DNA from: Rhizobium sp. Root708
GTDB lineage: Bacteria > Pseudomonadota > Alphaproteobacteria > Rhizobiales > Rhizobiaceae
DNA length: 64,000 nucleotides
Assembly: GCF_001429725.1 (NCBI RefSeq)
Contig: NZ_LMHV01000042.1
Span: 186,073 to 250,072, forward strand
Direction: 5' to 3'
The notes under the pieces were generated by a model, which searched no databases, was not told where the DNA came from, and saw only the letters and a program-made list of their open reading frames with translations. The translations under genes were made by a program, and so were the position numbers. The stretch's first letter is position 1; the number at the start of each line of letters is the position of its first letter. Shown here in pieces: positions 1-10,100 of this stretch.

Positions 1-2320
1 TCTCGATCAGCCGATCGGCGTTTTGCGGGCGATGGAAGAGATAACCCTGGCCGAAATCGAGACCCATCTCGTATAGCGTTCGGCATTCGTCTTCGGTCTC
101 TATGCCTTCGGCTATGACGGTGCAGCCCATCTTGTGGGAGAGCGTCGTGATGCTCTCGACCAGCGTCCGGCTCTTCTGGCGCACTTCTTCGCTCGCATCG
201 TTGATCGACCGTGTGAACGACTGATCCACTTTGATGATATCGACAGGGAAGCGGTTCAGGTAGCTCAGCGATGAATATCCGGTGCCGAAATCGTCCAGCG
301 CGATGCGGCAACCAAACCGGCGGATTTCGCCGACGATCGTTCGGATATGCGGGTTGTTGTGCATGAGCACGGCTTCGGTGATCTCGACGACGATCCGATC
401 CGGCCGGATCCCGTGACGCCCGAGCGCCGAGGCCAGACGCGCGGGAAGGGCTGCTTCGAACTGCAGCGGCGAGAAATTGATGGCTAGGTAGCTGTCCTGC
501 ATGCCGGGCAGCCGCGATATGCGTGCCAGATGCGCGATCGCCTTTTCCATGATGGCATTGCCGACACGCACGATCTTGGAGGTCTCTTCCGCGACCTCGA
601 TAATCTCGGCCGGTGCCATCAACCCCTTCTGCGGGTGGTTGAGGCGCATGAGAGCTTCGAAGCCGGCGATGCCGCGGCCGTTCAAGTTCACGATCGGTTG
701 CAGGTAGGCGTCGAACCAGTTTTCCGCCAATCCGGTTTCGATGCAGGTCTCGATCTCGGCGCGCGTCCGGGCGTGGTCCAGCATGCTGTTGTCGAACAGC
801 TGCGCACCGTTCTTTCCGTCGCGCTTCTTGGCGTACATCGCCATATCGGATTTCTGCAGCAGTTCCACTGCATTCATCGCATGATGCGGGTAGATGGCGA
901 TGCCGACGCTGGCGCTGAGGTGCAGGTCGGAACCGAAGGGCTGATGGAAGACGGATGCGATCTGCTCGGCCATCGCGGTGGCGCGTCGCACGGCGTCCTT
1001 TGCGGGCAGCAGGATGGCGAACTCGTCACCGCCGAGGCGAGCAGCCTCGTCCGAAGGTGCGAGATGCATCTTGAGCCGCTCGACGAACTCGCGCAGCGCG
1101 TTGTCGCCCTCGGCGTGGCCGAGATTGTCGTTGATCCACTTGAAACGGTCGAGGTCGACGAAGAGGCAGGCGAGTTCGTTGCCGGTCTGGTCGGCTTGAC
1201 GGATTTTCCTGTCGAGCACGGCTTCGAAACCCTGGCGGTTCAGCAAGCCGGTCAGGTGATCGCTGATCGCCTGCTGGTGGTTGCGCGCTTCCGAGGCCTT
1301 CAAGTCGGTGACATCTGTCATGACCGAGAGCGAGAGGACGTCGTGGCCGCCCGTCGCGGCCTTCGATTCCAGGATCAGAACGTCCATCAAGCGGTCGTTG
1401 GCGCAGATGAACTTGACGGTGACACCCGAGGCCGCCGTGCTGTCGTCACGCGTATTGCGATCAAGGAAGAGGTCGCGTGTTTCGGCGGTGACCAGATCGA
1501 TGAACCGTTTTCCGATAACGTCGCGCCTGAGGTATCCGGTCGCAAACAGCCAGTAGTCGCTGACGGCGGTGATCCTGTTGTCCTCGTCGAGAGAGAACAG
1601 CATAGCCGGAGTCAGGTCGTAGATGTCGATCGCGCGGCGGTGGGCGAGCTTGAGTTCGCGTTCCTCGCTCTCGAGCTTGGACTGCATCTCGTTGAAGCTG
1701 CTGGCCAGGCGACCCATTTCGTCATTCGAACGCCAATCGACGTGATGACGCGAGCCGAGCTGTCCGGTCGCTTCAATGGCCGCGATCAGGCGCATCAGCG
1801 GGCGAATGACAAAGATGCGGTTACCGATCAGGGCCGAGCTGAAAACCGTGAGCACGGCGAAGACGAAGATCGCCATGAAGACGATCTCTTCATGCTTCAG
1901 GCCGCCGAAGAGGCCGAGTGCTGGATAGAATACAGAAATGGTGCCGAGGTTCTTGGGACCATCCACGGTATTGTAGATGATCGCGCGGGATACCTGGATG
2001 AGTTCGCCGCGGAAGGACTTCGGGATCGTGGACTGGGTGACGTCGAGCTGGCCGGACTGATCGCGGACCTGAACCTTGACGATCGCACCCTGCGAAACGA
2101 CGGTGGCGCTGATCTGGGCGACGCTGTCATCATCCAGGTCCCATAGCGGCTTGGCCAGTGCCTGGGCGTTGGCGACGAGAAGCACGGAGATGTGGTCGCG
2201 GATTTCCTTGTCGGCTCTTTCGGACGACAGAAAAAGGAACAGCACAAAGAGGGGCGCAACAAAGAGAAGCAGTGCTCCGCAGACGATTGCGAGAAACCTA
2301 TTCTGAACGGAATTGTGCAT
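1..2320 (-). CDS. Membrane GGDEF/EAL c-di-GMP signalling protein (3' end outside window)
   Basis: The reading frame is open from the ATG at 2320 to the window edge, giving at least 773 residues. Two hydrophobic segments (about 8-30 and 146-168) flank a periplasmic part of roughly 115 residues. A HAMP-like linker, a PAS-like region (about 230-340), a GGDEF domain with intact RLGGDEF (GGDEF at 430-434) and an EAL domain (EAL at 555-557; later DDFGTGYSS and AEGIE) follow. This is the layout of a membrane sensor that makes and/or hydrolyses cyclic di-GMP. Both active-site signatures look intact, so the net activity cannot be called. The C-terminal end of the EAL domain lies outside the window. 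A GTG or TTG start further upstream cannot be excluded. Confidence 0.9.
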   Translation of the reverse strand, partial: MHNSVQNRFLAIVCGALLLFVAPLFVLFLFLSSERADKEIRDHISVLLVANAQALAKPLWDLDDDSVAQISATVVSQGAIVKVQVRDQSGQLDVTQSTIPKSFRGELIQVSRAIIYNTVDGPKNLGTISVFYPALGLFGGLKHEEIVFMAIFVFAVLTVFSSALIGNRIFVIRPLMRLIAAIEATGQLGSRHHVDWRSNDEMGRLASSFNEMQSKLESEERELKLAHRRAIDIYDLTPAMLFSLDEDNRITAVSDYWLFATGYLRRDVIGKRFIDLVTAETRDLFLDRNTRDDSTAASGVTVKFICANDRLMDVLILESKAATGGHDVLSLSVMTDVTDLKASEARNHQQAISDHLTGLLNRQGFEAVLDRKIRQADQTGNELACLFVDLDRFKWINDNLGHAEGDNALREFVERLKMHLAPSDEAARLGGDEFAILLPAKDAVRRATAMAEQIASVFHQPFGSDLHLSASVGIAIYPHHAMNAVELLQKSDMAMYAKKRDGKNGAQLFDNSMLDHARTRAEIETCIETGLAENWFDAYLQPIVNLNGRGIAGFEALMRLNHPQKGLMAPAEIIEVAEETSKIVRVGNAIMEKAIAHLARISRLPGMQDSYLAINFSPLQFEAALPARLASALGRHGIRPDRIVVEITEAVLMHNNPHIRTIVGEIRRFGCRIALDDFGTGYSSLSYLNRFPVDIIKVDQSFTRSINDASEEVRQKSRTLVESITTLSHKMGCTVIAEGIETEDECRTLYEMGLDFGQGYLFHRPQNADRLIE

Positions 2321-2444
2321 TTGTTCCGTTTTTCCCCTTGCCGCATTCTGGCCGTTACCTGGCGCCCTCGGCATCCTCCGGACGGTCCTGAATGCTTCCC
2401 CGAAATGTATTAAATGTTGCTGAAACGACCCCTTTCGCCAAAAT

Positions 2445-2475
2445 GAAAAAGCCCGCCTTCGTTAGAAAGCGGGCC
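2445..2475 (-). terminator. Rho-independent terminator of rplY
   Basis: On the minus strand, just after the rplY stop, GCCCGC and GCGGGC pair around a short loop and are followed by TTTTT. Confidence 0.8.
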
Positions 2476-2501
2476 GTATGCTTTACAAATTATGGAAGCT
2501 A

Positions 2502-3104
2502 TCAGGCTTCGGCTTCTTCAGCGCCTTCGTCAACGCCGCCTGCCGGAGCAATGATCGTTGCGATCGTGAAGTCGCGGTCGATAACGGTCGAAACGCCCTT
2601 CGGAAGGGTGACTTCCGAGATATGGATGCTGTCGCCGATCTTCTTGCCGCTGAGGTCAATGTTGAAGAATTCCGGGATAGCGTCTGCCGGGCAATGAACT
2701 TCGATTTCGTGACGAACGATGTTCAGAACGCCGCCGATCTTGAGGCCCTGGGACTTGTCTTCATTGATGAAGTGAACCGGGATCTCGACTGTGACCTGGG
2801 TGTTGCCGGATACGCGCAGGAAGTCCACGTGCATCGTGAAGTCACGGACGGGATCCAGCTGGTAGTCCTTCGGCAGAACCTTGTACTTCTTGCCGTCGAC
2901 GTCGATCGTCGCGATCGTGGTCATGAAACCACCGGCATGAATGCGCTTGGTCACCTCATTGGTGCTGAGAGTGATAGAAATGGGGGCCTGCTTGTCACCA
3001 TAGATGACAGCCGGGATAAGACCATTGCGGCGAAGTTCACGGGCGGACCCCTTACCAACCCGTTCGCGCGCCTCGGCCTTGAGCTCGTAGCTTTCGTGGC
3101 TCAT
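2502..3104 (-). CDS. rplY: 50S ribosomal protein L25 / general stress protein Ctc
   Basis: A 200-residue protein beginning MSHESYELKAEARERVGKGS. It has the L25 N-terminal 5S-rRNA-binding domain (LRRNGLIPAVIYG) and a C-terminal TL5/Ctc-type beta domain ending in an acidic tail, so it is the long two-domain form. It binds 5S rRNA in the large subunit; the Ctc branch is linked to stress in other bacteria. The ATG at 3104 is chosen because GGAAGGAA lies just upstream and L25 homology begins there. The frame stays open upstream to 3347, but that part looks like leader. A promoter is visible about 120 bp upstream and a terminator follows. In many alphaproteobacteria pth follows rplY; here a GGDEF/EAL gene does. 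Confidence 0.95.
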   Translation of the reverse strand: MSHESYELKAEARERVGKGSARELRRNGLIPAVIYGDKQAPISITLSTNEVTKRIHAGGFMTTIATIDVDGKKYKVLPKDYQLDPVRDFTMHVDFLRVSGNTQVTVEIPVHFINEDKSQGLKIGGVLNIVRHEIEVHCPADAIPEFFNIDLSGKKIGDSIHISEVTLPKGVSTVIDRDFTIATIIAPAGGVDEGAEEAEA

Positions 3105-3434
3105 GACTTTTCCTTCCGAGGTTATTTGGAGAGCTCGGCGCAGGCGTTGCCTGTCGCTGAACTGGAGGCGGGTTTCCCCATCCTCATCCGCATTGCCTCC
3201 AAGGGTGTCTGTGCGGACGCGTGCGCTATAGTATAGATGGCCCACAAAGGCAAGGCAGTATGACTGTACGATGTCAGCCCGATCGGCAAGCTCCCGGCGA
3301 GTTGCAGATCGACCTGGGAATTCGCGGTTGTGGCGCGTCGCCAACACTTAACCATATGGCGGGAATTCGTCACGCATTAATGAATGCTAATGTCAGGATC
3401 AATATAAGGAGCCTGTCTCAATCCGGTTCCCCAT
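3105..3434. other. Divergent intergenic region rplY / MHYT-GGDEF-EAL gene
   Basis: About 330 bp without a convincing gene. It holds the rplY promoter and its leader of roughly 115 nt. An AAGGAG at 3407-3412 is rather far (22 bp) from the ATG at 3435. No RNA gene was recognised. Confidence 0.5.
3225..3253 (-). promoter_or_regulatory. Sigma70-type promoter for rplY
   Basis: Minus strand: -35 TTGCCT (3253-3248), 17-bp spacer, -10 TATAGC (3230-3225). Predicted transcription start is near 3218. Confidence 0.6.
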
Positions 3435-5534
3435 ATGCTCCGCCTCATTACCTGCATCGGCATCGAACACAGCGCGCTGCACCTCCTCTTTGCTACCGTC
3501 ATCTGCATCTCAGGCTCGCTGCTAACCGTGCGGCTGTTTTCCCGCGTCCGGCGAACGCAGGCGCTGCAGCGGATCAACTGGCTGTTCCTGTCGGGGTTCG
3601 TCGGCGGCTCGACGATCTGGACGACGCACTTCATTGCCATGCTCGGCTATCAGAGCCCGGTTCTGTTCGGCTACGAGGCGGAGTTGACACTTCTGTCGTT
3701 GTTTATCGGCATCACCTCGGCGATTGCCGGCTTTGCCATCGCGTCGCTCGGACGGGACAAGAGTGCGTTTATCGAAGCCGGCGGTGCAATCGTCGGTCTC
3801 GGCGTCGCGGCGATGCATTATGTCGGCATTTCCGGCTATAAGGTTGCCGGCGAGATTCAGTGGAACCAGGCCTATGTGATCTGCTCGCTCCTGGCCGGCG
3901 GCTTCTTCGGCGCCTTGGCGACCAACCGTGTCGTGCGGCCGAGCAGGCGCCTGAGCAAATGCGGTGCGGCCATTCCGTTGCTGCTCGCGATCGTTTCCAC
4001 GCATTTCCTCGGCATGGCGGGGATGACGATTGTTCCCGATGCGAGTGTGTCCGTGCCTCCGGAGATCCTGTCGGTCGGCATCATGACGGGTCTGGTCGGG
4101 GCCGTCATGATCGTGATCCTGCTTCTCGGCGCCTCCACCTATATCATCGACATGCAGTCGACAGTCGCAGCCGTCGCCCGCTATCGCCATCTTTCCCTGC
4201 ATGATCCGTTGACGAACCTCGCGAACCGGGCGGCGCTGAACGAGCACCTTCCGGCGCTGACAAAGAGCCTCAGCGACCTGACCAGCAGCATCGCGGTTCT
4301 CTGCTTCGATCTCGATCGCTTCAAGGAGATCAACGACGTGCACGGCCATGCGGCGGGCGATGCCGTGCTGCGGGCGATCGGCGAACGATTGGCGTCGGTC
4401 ACCGGAGCCGGGCGATTTGCGGCGCGCGTCGGCGGCGACGAATTCGTTGTCGTCATTCGCGACCATATCGCACGTCCGGAGGCGCGCAGTCTGGCGCAGC
4501 GTCTGCTGGACGAGATCGAACGCCCTGTCGAATGGAACGGGCAATCTCTCTGCGTCGGTTCCAGTATCGGCATTTCCAGCTTCCCCGACCGGGCGCGGAC
4601 GATCGACGATCTGCTGTCGCAGGCCGATGTCGCGATGTACCGCGCCAAGTCGACGATCGGCGGCAGCATTTGCTTCTACGATCCTTCGATGGACGAGGCG
4701 GCTCGCGCGCGCAATGCGCTGGCCATCGAAATGCGCGATGGTCTCAAGCGCGGCGAATTCCTGCTTTTCTACCAGCGGCAGAACGATACGGTCAGCCGTC
4801 AGGTCGTCGGCCTGGAAGTTCTCCTGCGCTGGCAGCATCCGACGCGAGGATTTGTGCCGCCGACCGAATTCATTCCGATTGCCGAAAAGACCGGCTTCAT
4901 CATGGAGTTGGGGGAGTGGGTGATGCGGACGGCCTGCGCGGAGGCTGCCACCTGGCAGAACCCCCTGCGGATTGCCGTCAACGTGGCGGCTCAGCAGCTT
5001 GCCGACAGCCGGTTGCCGCAGATCGTTCATCAGATACTGATGGATACCGGCCTTGCACCTGCGCGTCTTGAAATCGAGATCACTGAAACCGGCATTGTCG
5101 CGGATCATGTGCATGCCTTGAACGCGATCCGTCGCCTGAAGGGCCTCGGCGTCCGGATAGCGATGGACGACTACGGAACAGGCTATTCCTCGCTCTCGAC
5201 CTTGCAGAGCTTCCCCTTCGACAAGATCAAGATCGACCGCGCCTTCGTCGAGGGTGTTACCAACAACAAGCAATCCGCGGCAATCGTCCGGTCCACGCTT
5301 ATCCTGGCGCAGAGCCTCGACATTCCGGTCCTTGCCGAAGGCGTGGAGCGGGAGGAGCACATCGATTTTCTTCGGCGAGAAGGGTGCCCGCAGGTGCAGG
5401 GCTTCCTTTTCGGCAGGCCGGTTCCGCGCCACGAGATCGAAGACCTTGTCGGCAAGCCGGCGTCCTCATCTTCCGCGACCACCGCCAACCAGGCTTCGAC
5501 CGGCATCGACGGTTCGCGGGGCGCGGCAGCGTGA
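3435..5534 (+). CDS. MHYT-GGDEF-EAL integral membrane c-di-GMP protein
   Basis: A 699-residue protein. The N-terminal 240 residues form a seven-helix MHYT sensor with three repeated histidine motifs (THFIAML near 64, MHYVG near 127, THFLGMAG near 189), a fold proposed to bind a metal and sense diatomic gas or redox. A GGDEF domain follows with intact RVGGDEF (GGDEF at 333-337). The EAL-type domain has EVL instead of EAL (461-463), but the Glu, the later ITE, DDYGTGYSS, KIDR and EGVE motifs are kept, so phosphodiesterase activity remains possible. The ATG has a poorly spaced ribosome binding site, so a slightly different start is possible. It reads away from rplY and probably stands alone. Confidence 0.93.
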   Translation: MLRLITCIGIEHSALHLLFATVICISGSLLTVRLFSRVRRTQALQRINWLFLSGFVGGSTIWTTHFIAMLGYQSPVLFGYEAELTLLSLFIGITSAIAGFAIASLGRDKSAFIEAGGAIVGLGVAAMHYVGISGYKVAGEIQWNQAYVICSLLAGGFFGALATNRVVRPSRRLSKCGAAIPLLLAIVSTHFLGMAGMTIVPDASVSVPPEILSVGIMTGLVGAVMIVILLLGASTYIIDMQSTVAAVARYRHLSLHDPLTNLANRAALNEHLPALTKSLSDLTSSIAVLCFDLDRFKEINDVHGHAAGDAVLRAIGERLASVTGAGRFAARVGGDEFVVVIRDHIARPEARSLAQRLLDEIERPVEWNGQSLCVGSSIGISSFPDRARTIDDLLSQADVAMYRAKSTIGGSICFYDPSMDEAARARNALAIEMRDGLKRGEFLLFYQRQNDTVSRQVVGLEVLLRWQHPTRGFVPPTEFIPIAEKTGFIMELGEWVMRTACAEAATWQNPLRIAVNVAAQQLADSRLPQIVHQILMDTGLAPARLEIEITETGIVADHVHALNAIRRLKGLGVRIAMDDYGTGYSSLSTLQSFPFDKIKIDRAFVEGVTNNKQSAAIVRSTLILAQSLDIPVLAEGVEREEHIDFLRREGCPQVQGFLFGRPVPRHEIEDLVGKPASSSSATTANQASTGIDGSRGAAA

Positions 5535-5613
5535 TCGCGGCAACCCGTCGGGGTTGACATCACCCCATCGCGCACTTCACATGGCCCACCAAATGAGGCA
5601 GGAGAAATTCGGT

Positions 5614-7071
5614 ATGCGTCTCAACGCCATAGTTCTCGTTTGTGCTGTCGTTGCGGGCCTGGCCGAGCCGGCCCTTGCCGCCGACATCACCCAGCAGGGC
5701 GCTGATAATCTCAAGCGCGACCTGACGCGCCTCCTGCCGAAGGACGCGCAGAAGAACGGCAGCATCAACGTCAATCCGGCAGGCGAGCGCTACGAGATCA
5801 TCTACGATCTCGACAAGATGCTGAAGACGTTCGGCAGCCATACCGGCCTGTCGGTTTCCGGGCTGACCCCCTGGTCGATGTTCGCGACGCCTGAGGACGG
5901 CGGGCTTTGGAAGCTTGAGGGCGACAACTCGCTCGACGTTTCCGGAACCATCAAGGCCGAAGGGCAGCCGACGACGGATTTCTCCTACGGCATCAATTCC
6001 TACGTTTTCAACGCGCTGTTCGATCCCGCGATCAGCTACCTCCGCTCCGGCGACTTCTCGACGAAGGCGATACGGCTCACCTCCAAGACGGAGAAGGAAG
6101 AGGTAAAGGTCACAGCGGCGAATTCCACGACGAAACTGACCTCTTCGGACAACGAGCAGGCCGGCAGAACGAATTTTGCCGCCAGCGGAAGCATGTCGCA
6201 GCTGCTCGAGAGCGTCAGCGGCGCCGATATGCCGCTGGTCGAGATCCGGGCCGACGCATTGGATTTCGCGGCCGCCGTCAACGGCGTTGCGGCGAAGGAA
6301 CTCCGCGAGATCGTGGCCTTCGTCCTCGCCCATGCCGACGACAAGAAACTGCGGCGCGCGGACAGCGAAAAGCTCAAGTCGCTGTTGCGCGATGCGTTTC
6401 CGCTCGTAACCAGCCTGAACGAGACCATCAGCTTCAGCAACGTGACCGTTTCGGCCAAGGACGGCAGCGGCGGTGCAAAGAGCATCGACTACAACATCGC
6501 CATGGCCGGCCCAACCAACGCGACCCGGTTTGACGTCGGCGTCACAGCGCAGGGGATCACGCTCGACAGCGCTCTCGTTCCGGCAGCCTATTCCGCGTTC
6601 CTGCCGCAGTCCTTCAGCATGCAGTTCTCCATGCCGGACATGGATTTTGCCACCTTCGGCGACGAACTGTTGAAGATGGACTTCACGAAATCCAAGGGGT
6701 CGGACGAGGCGGGCAAGAAGGCTTTCGAGAAGCTGTTCAAGGATGACAACCTGGTGATTGGTTTCCCGAAAATCTCCGCCGTTTCCAGCATGTATGATGT
6801 CGATCTCTCCGGCGAATTGCGCGGGCACTCCACGTCACAGAAGGAGTATTCGCTCGATGCATCCATCGTGGCGCGGGATTTCGACAAGACGATCACCGCC
6901 ATCCAGGATCTCGCCAAGACCAACCCCGACCTAAACCAGGTCTCGTTCGGGCTGATGATGGCGAAGGGCTTTGCGAAGACCGATACCGACGGGCGCCAGC
7001 GCTGGGATATCAACGTCGCCAAGGACGGCGCCGTGACGGTCAACGGTCAGGTCGTCAAGGGCGCCGACTAG
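5614..7071 (+). CDS. Secreted or periplasmic protein of unknown function
   Basis: A 485-residue product with a clear signal peptide (about 1-22, ending PALA before ADITQQ). The ATG at 5614 is preceded by AGGAGAA at suitable spacing; an in-frame ATG at 5581 has none. The mature part is rich in Ser, Thr, Asp and Lys with alternating beta-like segments and no further membrane span or catalytic motif I recognise. It could be a periplasmic or outer-membrane-associated beta-rich protein resembling DUF945-like families, but I cannot place it with confidence. It lies 80 bp after the MHYT gene on the same strand. Confidence 0.8.
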   Translation: MRLNAIVLVCAVVAGLAEPALAADITQQGADNLKRDLTRLLPKDAQKNGSINVNPAGERYEIIYDLDKMLKTFGSHTGLSVSGLTPWSMFATPEDGGLWKLEGDNSLDVSGTIKAEGQPTTDFSYGINSYVFNALFDPAISYLRSGDFSTKAIRLTSKTEKEEVKVTAANSTTKLTSSDNEQAGRTNFAASGSMSQLLESVSGADMPLVEIRADALDFAAAVNGVAAKELREIVAFVLAHADDKKLRRADSEKLKSLLRDAFPLVTSLNETISFSNVTVSAKDGSGGAKSIDYNIAMAGPTNATRFDVGVTAQGITLDSALVPAAYSAFLPQSFSMQFSMPDMDFATFGDELLKMDFTKSKGSDEAGKKAFEKLFKDDNLVIGFPKISAVSSMYDVDLSGELRGHSTSQKEYSLDASIVARDFDKTITAIQDLAKTNPDLNQVSFGLMMAKGFAKTDTDGRQRWDINVAKDGAVTVNGQVVKGAD

Positions 7072-7181
7072 CGTTTCCGCCGCCTCTTGCGCGTCTTGCG
7101 ATGCAGGTTCATTCTGGTCTAGCCCCGATGCTCCGTTGAGCGGGGCTTGCCAGCTTGTGGACTGGCGTAAGGGCGGCTGCG

Positions 7182-10100
7182 ATGAACTGTGCGGCCTGCG
7201 GTTTTGTGATCCAGAGCGGCTTTGCGTTTTGTCCCAAATGCGGCGCAAAGCAACCGATCTCTTGTGCCGCCTGCGGCCAGCAATGCGCTCCCGACTTTCT
7301 GTTTTGCCCCCGTTGCGGGAAGTCTCTCAGCAATAGTTCCGCCGCAAGCCCGGAACCGGCTGTCCCGGAGAGTGTACCCGCCACGCGTGGTCTTGACGAT
7401 GCCGCCGCCGACCGGCGGCCGCTGACCGTGCTTTTCGCAGACCTCTGCGGGTTCACGACGCTGAGCGAACAGTTCGATCCGGAACTGATGCGTAGCCTGC
7501 AGAACGAGCTTTTCGATGAGCTCAGCCGTTGTGTCGTTGCCTATGGAGGCTTCGTCGACAAGTTCGTCGGCGATGCGCTCCTGGCGCTGTTCGGTGCGCC
7601 GACGGCCCATGAGGACGATCCGCACCGGGCTCTCTGCGCGGCGATGGACATGGAAAGGGGCGTCGCGGAACTCGGAGCCCGCAGGCGCGAGTTCGCCGGA
7701 ATTCCCCTTCAGCTTCATATCGGCATCAATACCGGTCCTGTGGTGACCGGCAGCTTCGGGACGGGCGGTGCGCGCTCCTATTCAGTAACAGGCGATACGG
7801 TCAATACGGCCCAGCGCCTGCAGTCCCTGGCCGCGCCCGGTGAGATTCTCGTCGGTCCGGTAACGCATCGGCTCACCCGCCACGCTTTCGGGTTCGAAAA
7901 CCTCGGAACTCAAGAGTTGCGCGGCAAAAGCGGTATCGTCGCCGTGCATCGTCTCGTCGGCGCGCTCGAAACGCCGCATGCCGCGCGGGGTCTGGAAAGC
8001 CTCGGCCTGCGGGCCGAAACGATCGGCCGCGACGCCGAACTGGCGCGGATGACCGACTGTCTCGAGCTTGCCTGCGCCGGTAGCGCGCAGCTGGTGCAGC
8101 TCGTCGGCGAGGCGGGGATCGGCAAGTCGCGGCTCGTTCGAGATTTCCTGGCCAGGATCGAAGAGGACGACACATTCACGGATGTCGTCGTGCGTTGCGC
8201 GGTATGCTCGCCGCTCGGCGATCAATCCTACGGCACGCTGGCCTCGGTGCTGCGCAGTGCCTACGGGATTGCAAATCGCGAAAGTGCGGCGAAGACCGTC
8301 GAGCTTCTGACCGCCGGTCTGAGGGGACTCGGTTTTCCCGAGGAGAACGTTGCCGAGCTCTCGCCGCTGCTGTTCTGCGTGTTCGGCTTCGGTGATCCGG
8401 GCGACGCGCTTCGCCATCTCGAGCCGGAGCAGTTGCGACGGCAGATTTTCTATGCGACCCGGACGATCATCGAGCGGCGCCTGGCGATCAGTCCTCTCGT
8501 GCTTGTCGTGGAGGACATGCACTGGGCCGATGCAGCCTCGATCGACGCCCTGCGGTTCGTGCTGGATCGGCTGGAGCGGACGCGGTTGATGATGGTGACC
8601 ACCGCGCGGTCCTCGGAGGAGGGAGAGGGGTTGGCATCGAACCGAACCAACCGCACCATTCTCCGCCTGGCGCCGCTGTCGCTCCCGGACGGAGAACGGC
8701 TGCTTTCGCAGTTCTTCGGAGCCGAGCTTCCTACGGATATCCGCAGTGGGATTCTCACGCGGTCGGGCGGCAATCCGCTGTTCATCGAGGAGATCGTTAG
8801 AAGTCTCATCGATACCGGGATGGTCGTCTCTCGCGATGGGGCCTGGGCTTTCCCCACCGGAGACGGCGGGGCGGAGATCCCGATGAGCCTGCAGGCCATG
8901 CTGCTTGCTCGCATCGACCGATTGCCCGCCGACACGAGGCGATTATTGCAGGAGGCCGCTGTCGTCGGGCCGCGCTTTGAAGCCGTCTTGCTGCAGGCGG
9001 TGGCGTCGGATCGGGCAAATGTCGAGGCCGACCTCGACGCGCTTTGCGCGGCGGAAATTCTGGTCGAGGAGGTGAGAGGACCGTCGGGCGGAACCTATGC
9101 TTTCACACAAACCCTGCTGCACGATGTCGTCTATCACAATCTGCTGCTGCAGCGACGGAAGGAATTGCATGGCCGGATCGGGGTCGCGATGGAGCGGCTG
9201 CTGCCCGCCGGCCTGCCGCGGCTCGAGGATGTCGCGTTGCTGGGACACCACTTCCGTCAGGCCGATGAGGTTGCCAAGGGCGCCCACTATCTGACCGAAG
9301 CGGGCGACCTGGCCGGAAAGGCCTATGCCAATGACGACGCGATGCGGCTCTATCTCGAGGCCTTCGCCGCGATCGGGGAACGGGGCGATATGCTGCGACA
9401 AAGGCTGATGCTCTGCGAGCGTTTGGCCGATCTCTGTAGCGCGGCCGGTGACCGCACTGCCGCTCGGGGCTATTGCGAGGAAGCGCTTGCGGCATATCGA
9501 GCCTGTGACGACCGGTTAGCGGCGGCGCGGATGCTGCGAAAGCTCGGTCGCCTCGATGTGAATGCCGGCAGGCGGGATCTGGCGGATGCGTTTTTCATGG
9601 AGGCCAGCACTTGCCTGGAGGGGATGCCCGCATCCATTGAACTGGCGCATCTGCTACAGGAACGTGGGCATCTCGCCTTCAGGCAGGGGGATCATCAGGC
9701 GGCGGCGCGCTGGGCCGATGAGGCGCTGGCGTGCCTTGAGGACGTGAACCTCACAAATGCGGAAGCGGCGCAGGCGAGGGCCGAAGCGCTGAACACCAAG
9801 GGTGTGGCCCTTGCCCGCCTCGGTTATCACCGGCAGGCAGTGGGGGAGGTCGAGGCCAGTCTTCGAGTGGCTGAGCAGGCACAATTGCTTCGTGCGGCAT
9901 GTCGGGCCTACTCCAATCTCGGTGTGCTCTATGCCATCGTCGATCCGGCCAGCGCCATCAAGGTCTGCCGGCGCGGGCTCGATCTTGCCATCGGGATCGC
10001 CGACCTTGGTTTTCAGGCAAGGCTTCACGCCAACCTCGCGGTCGCATGCTGTACCTTCACCGACCGGTGCGCGAGCGAAGGGCTGCCGGCTGCGGAGCGC

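Noticed and set aside
530..2146. Long open frame on the plus strand over the GGDEF/EAL gene
   Set aside because: It runs antisense to intact GGDEF and EAL motifs on the minus strand and gives no recognisable protein; it is a GC-rich shadow.
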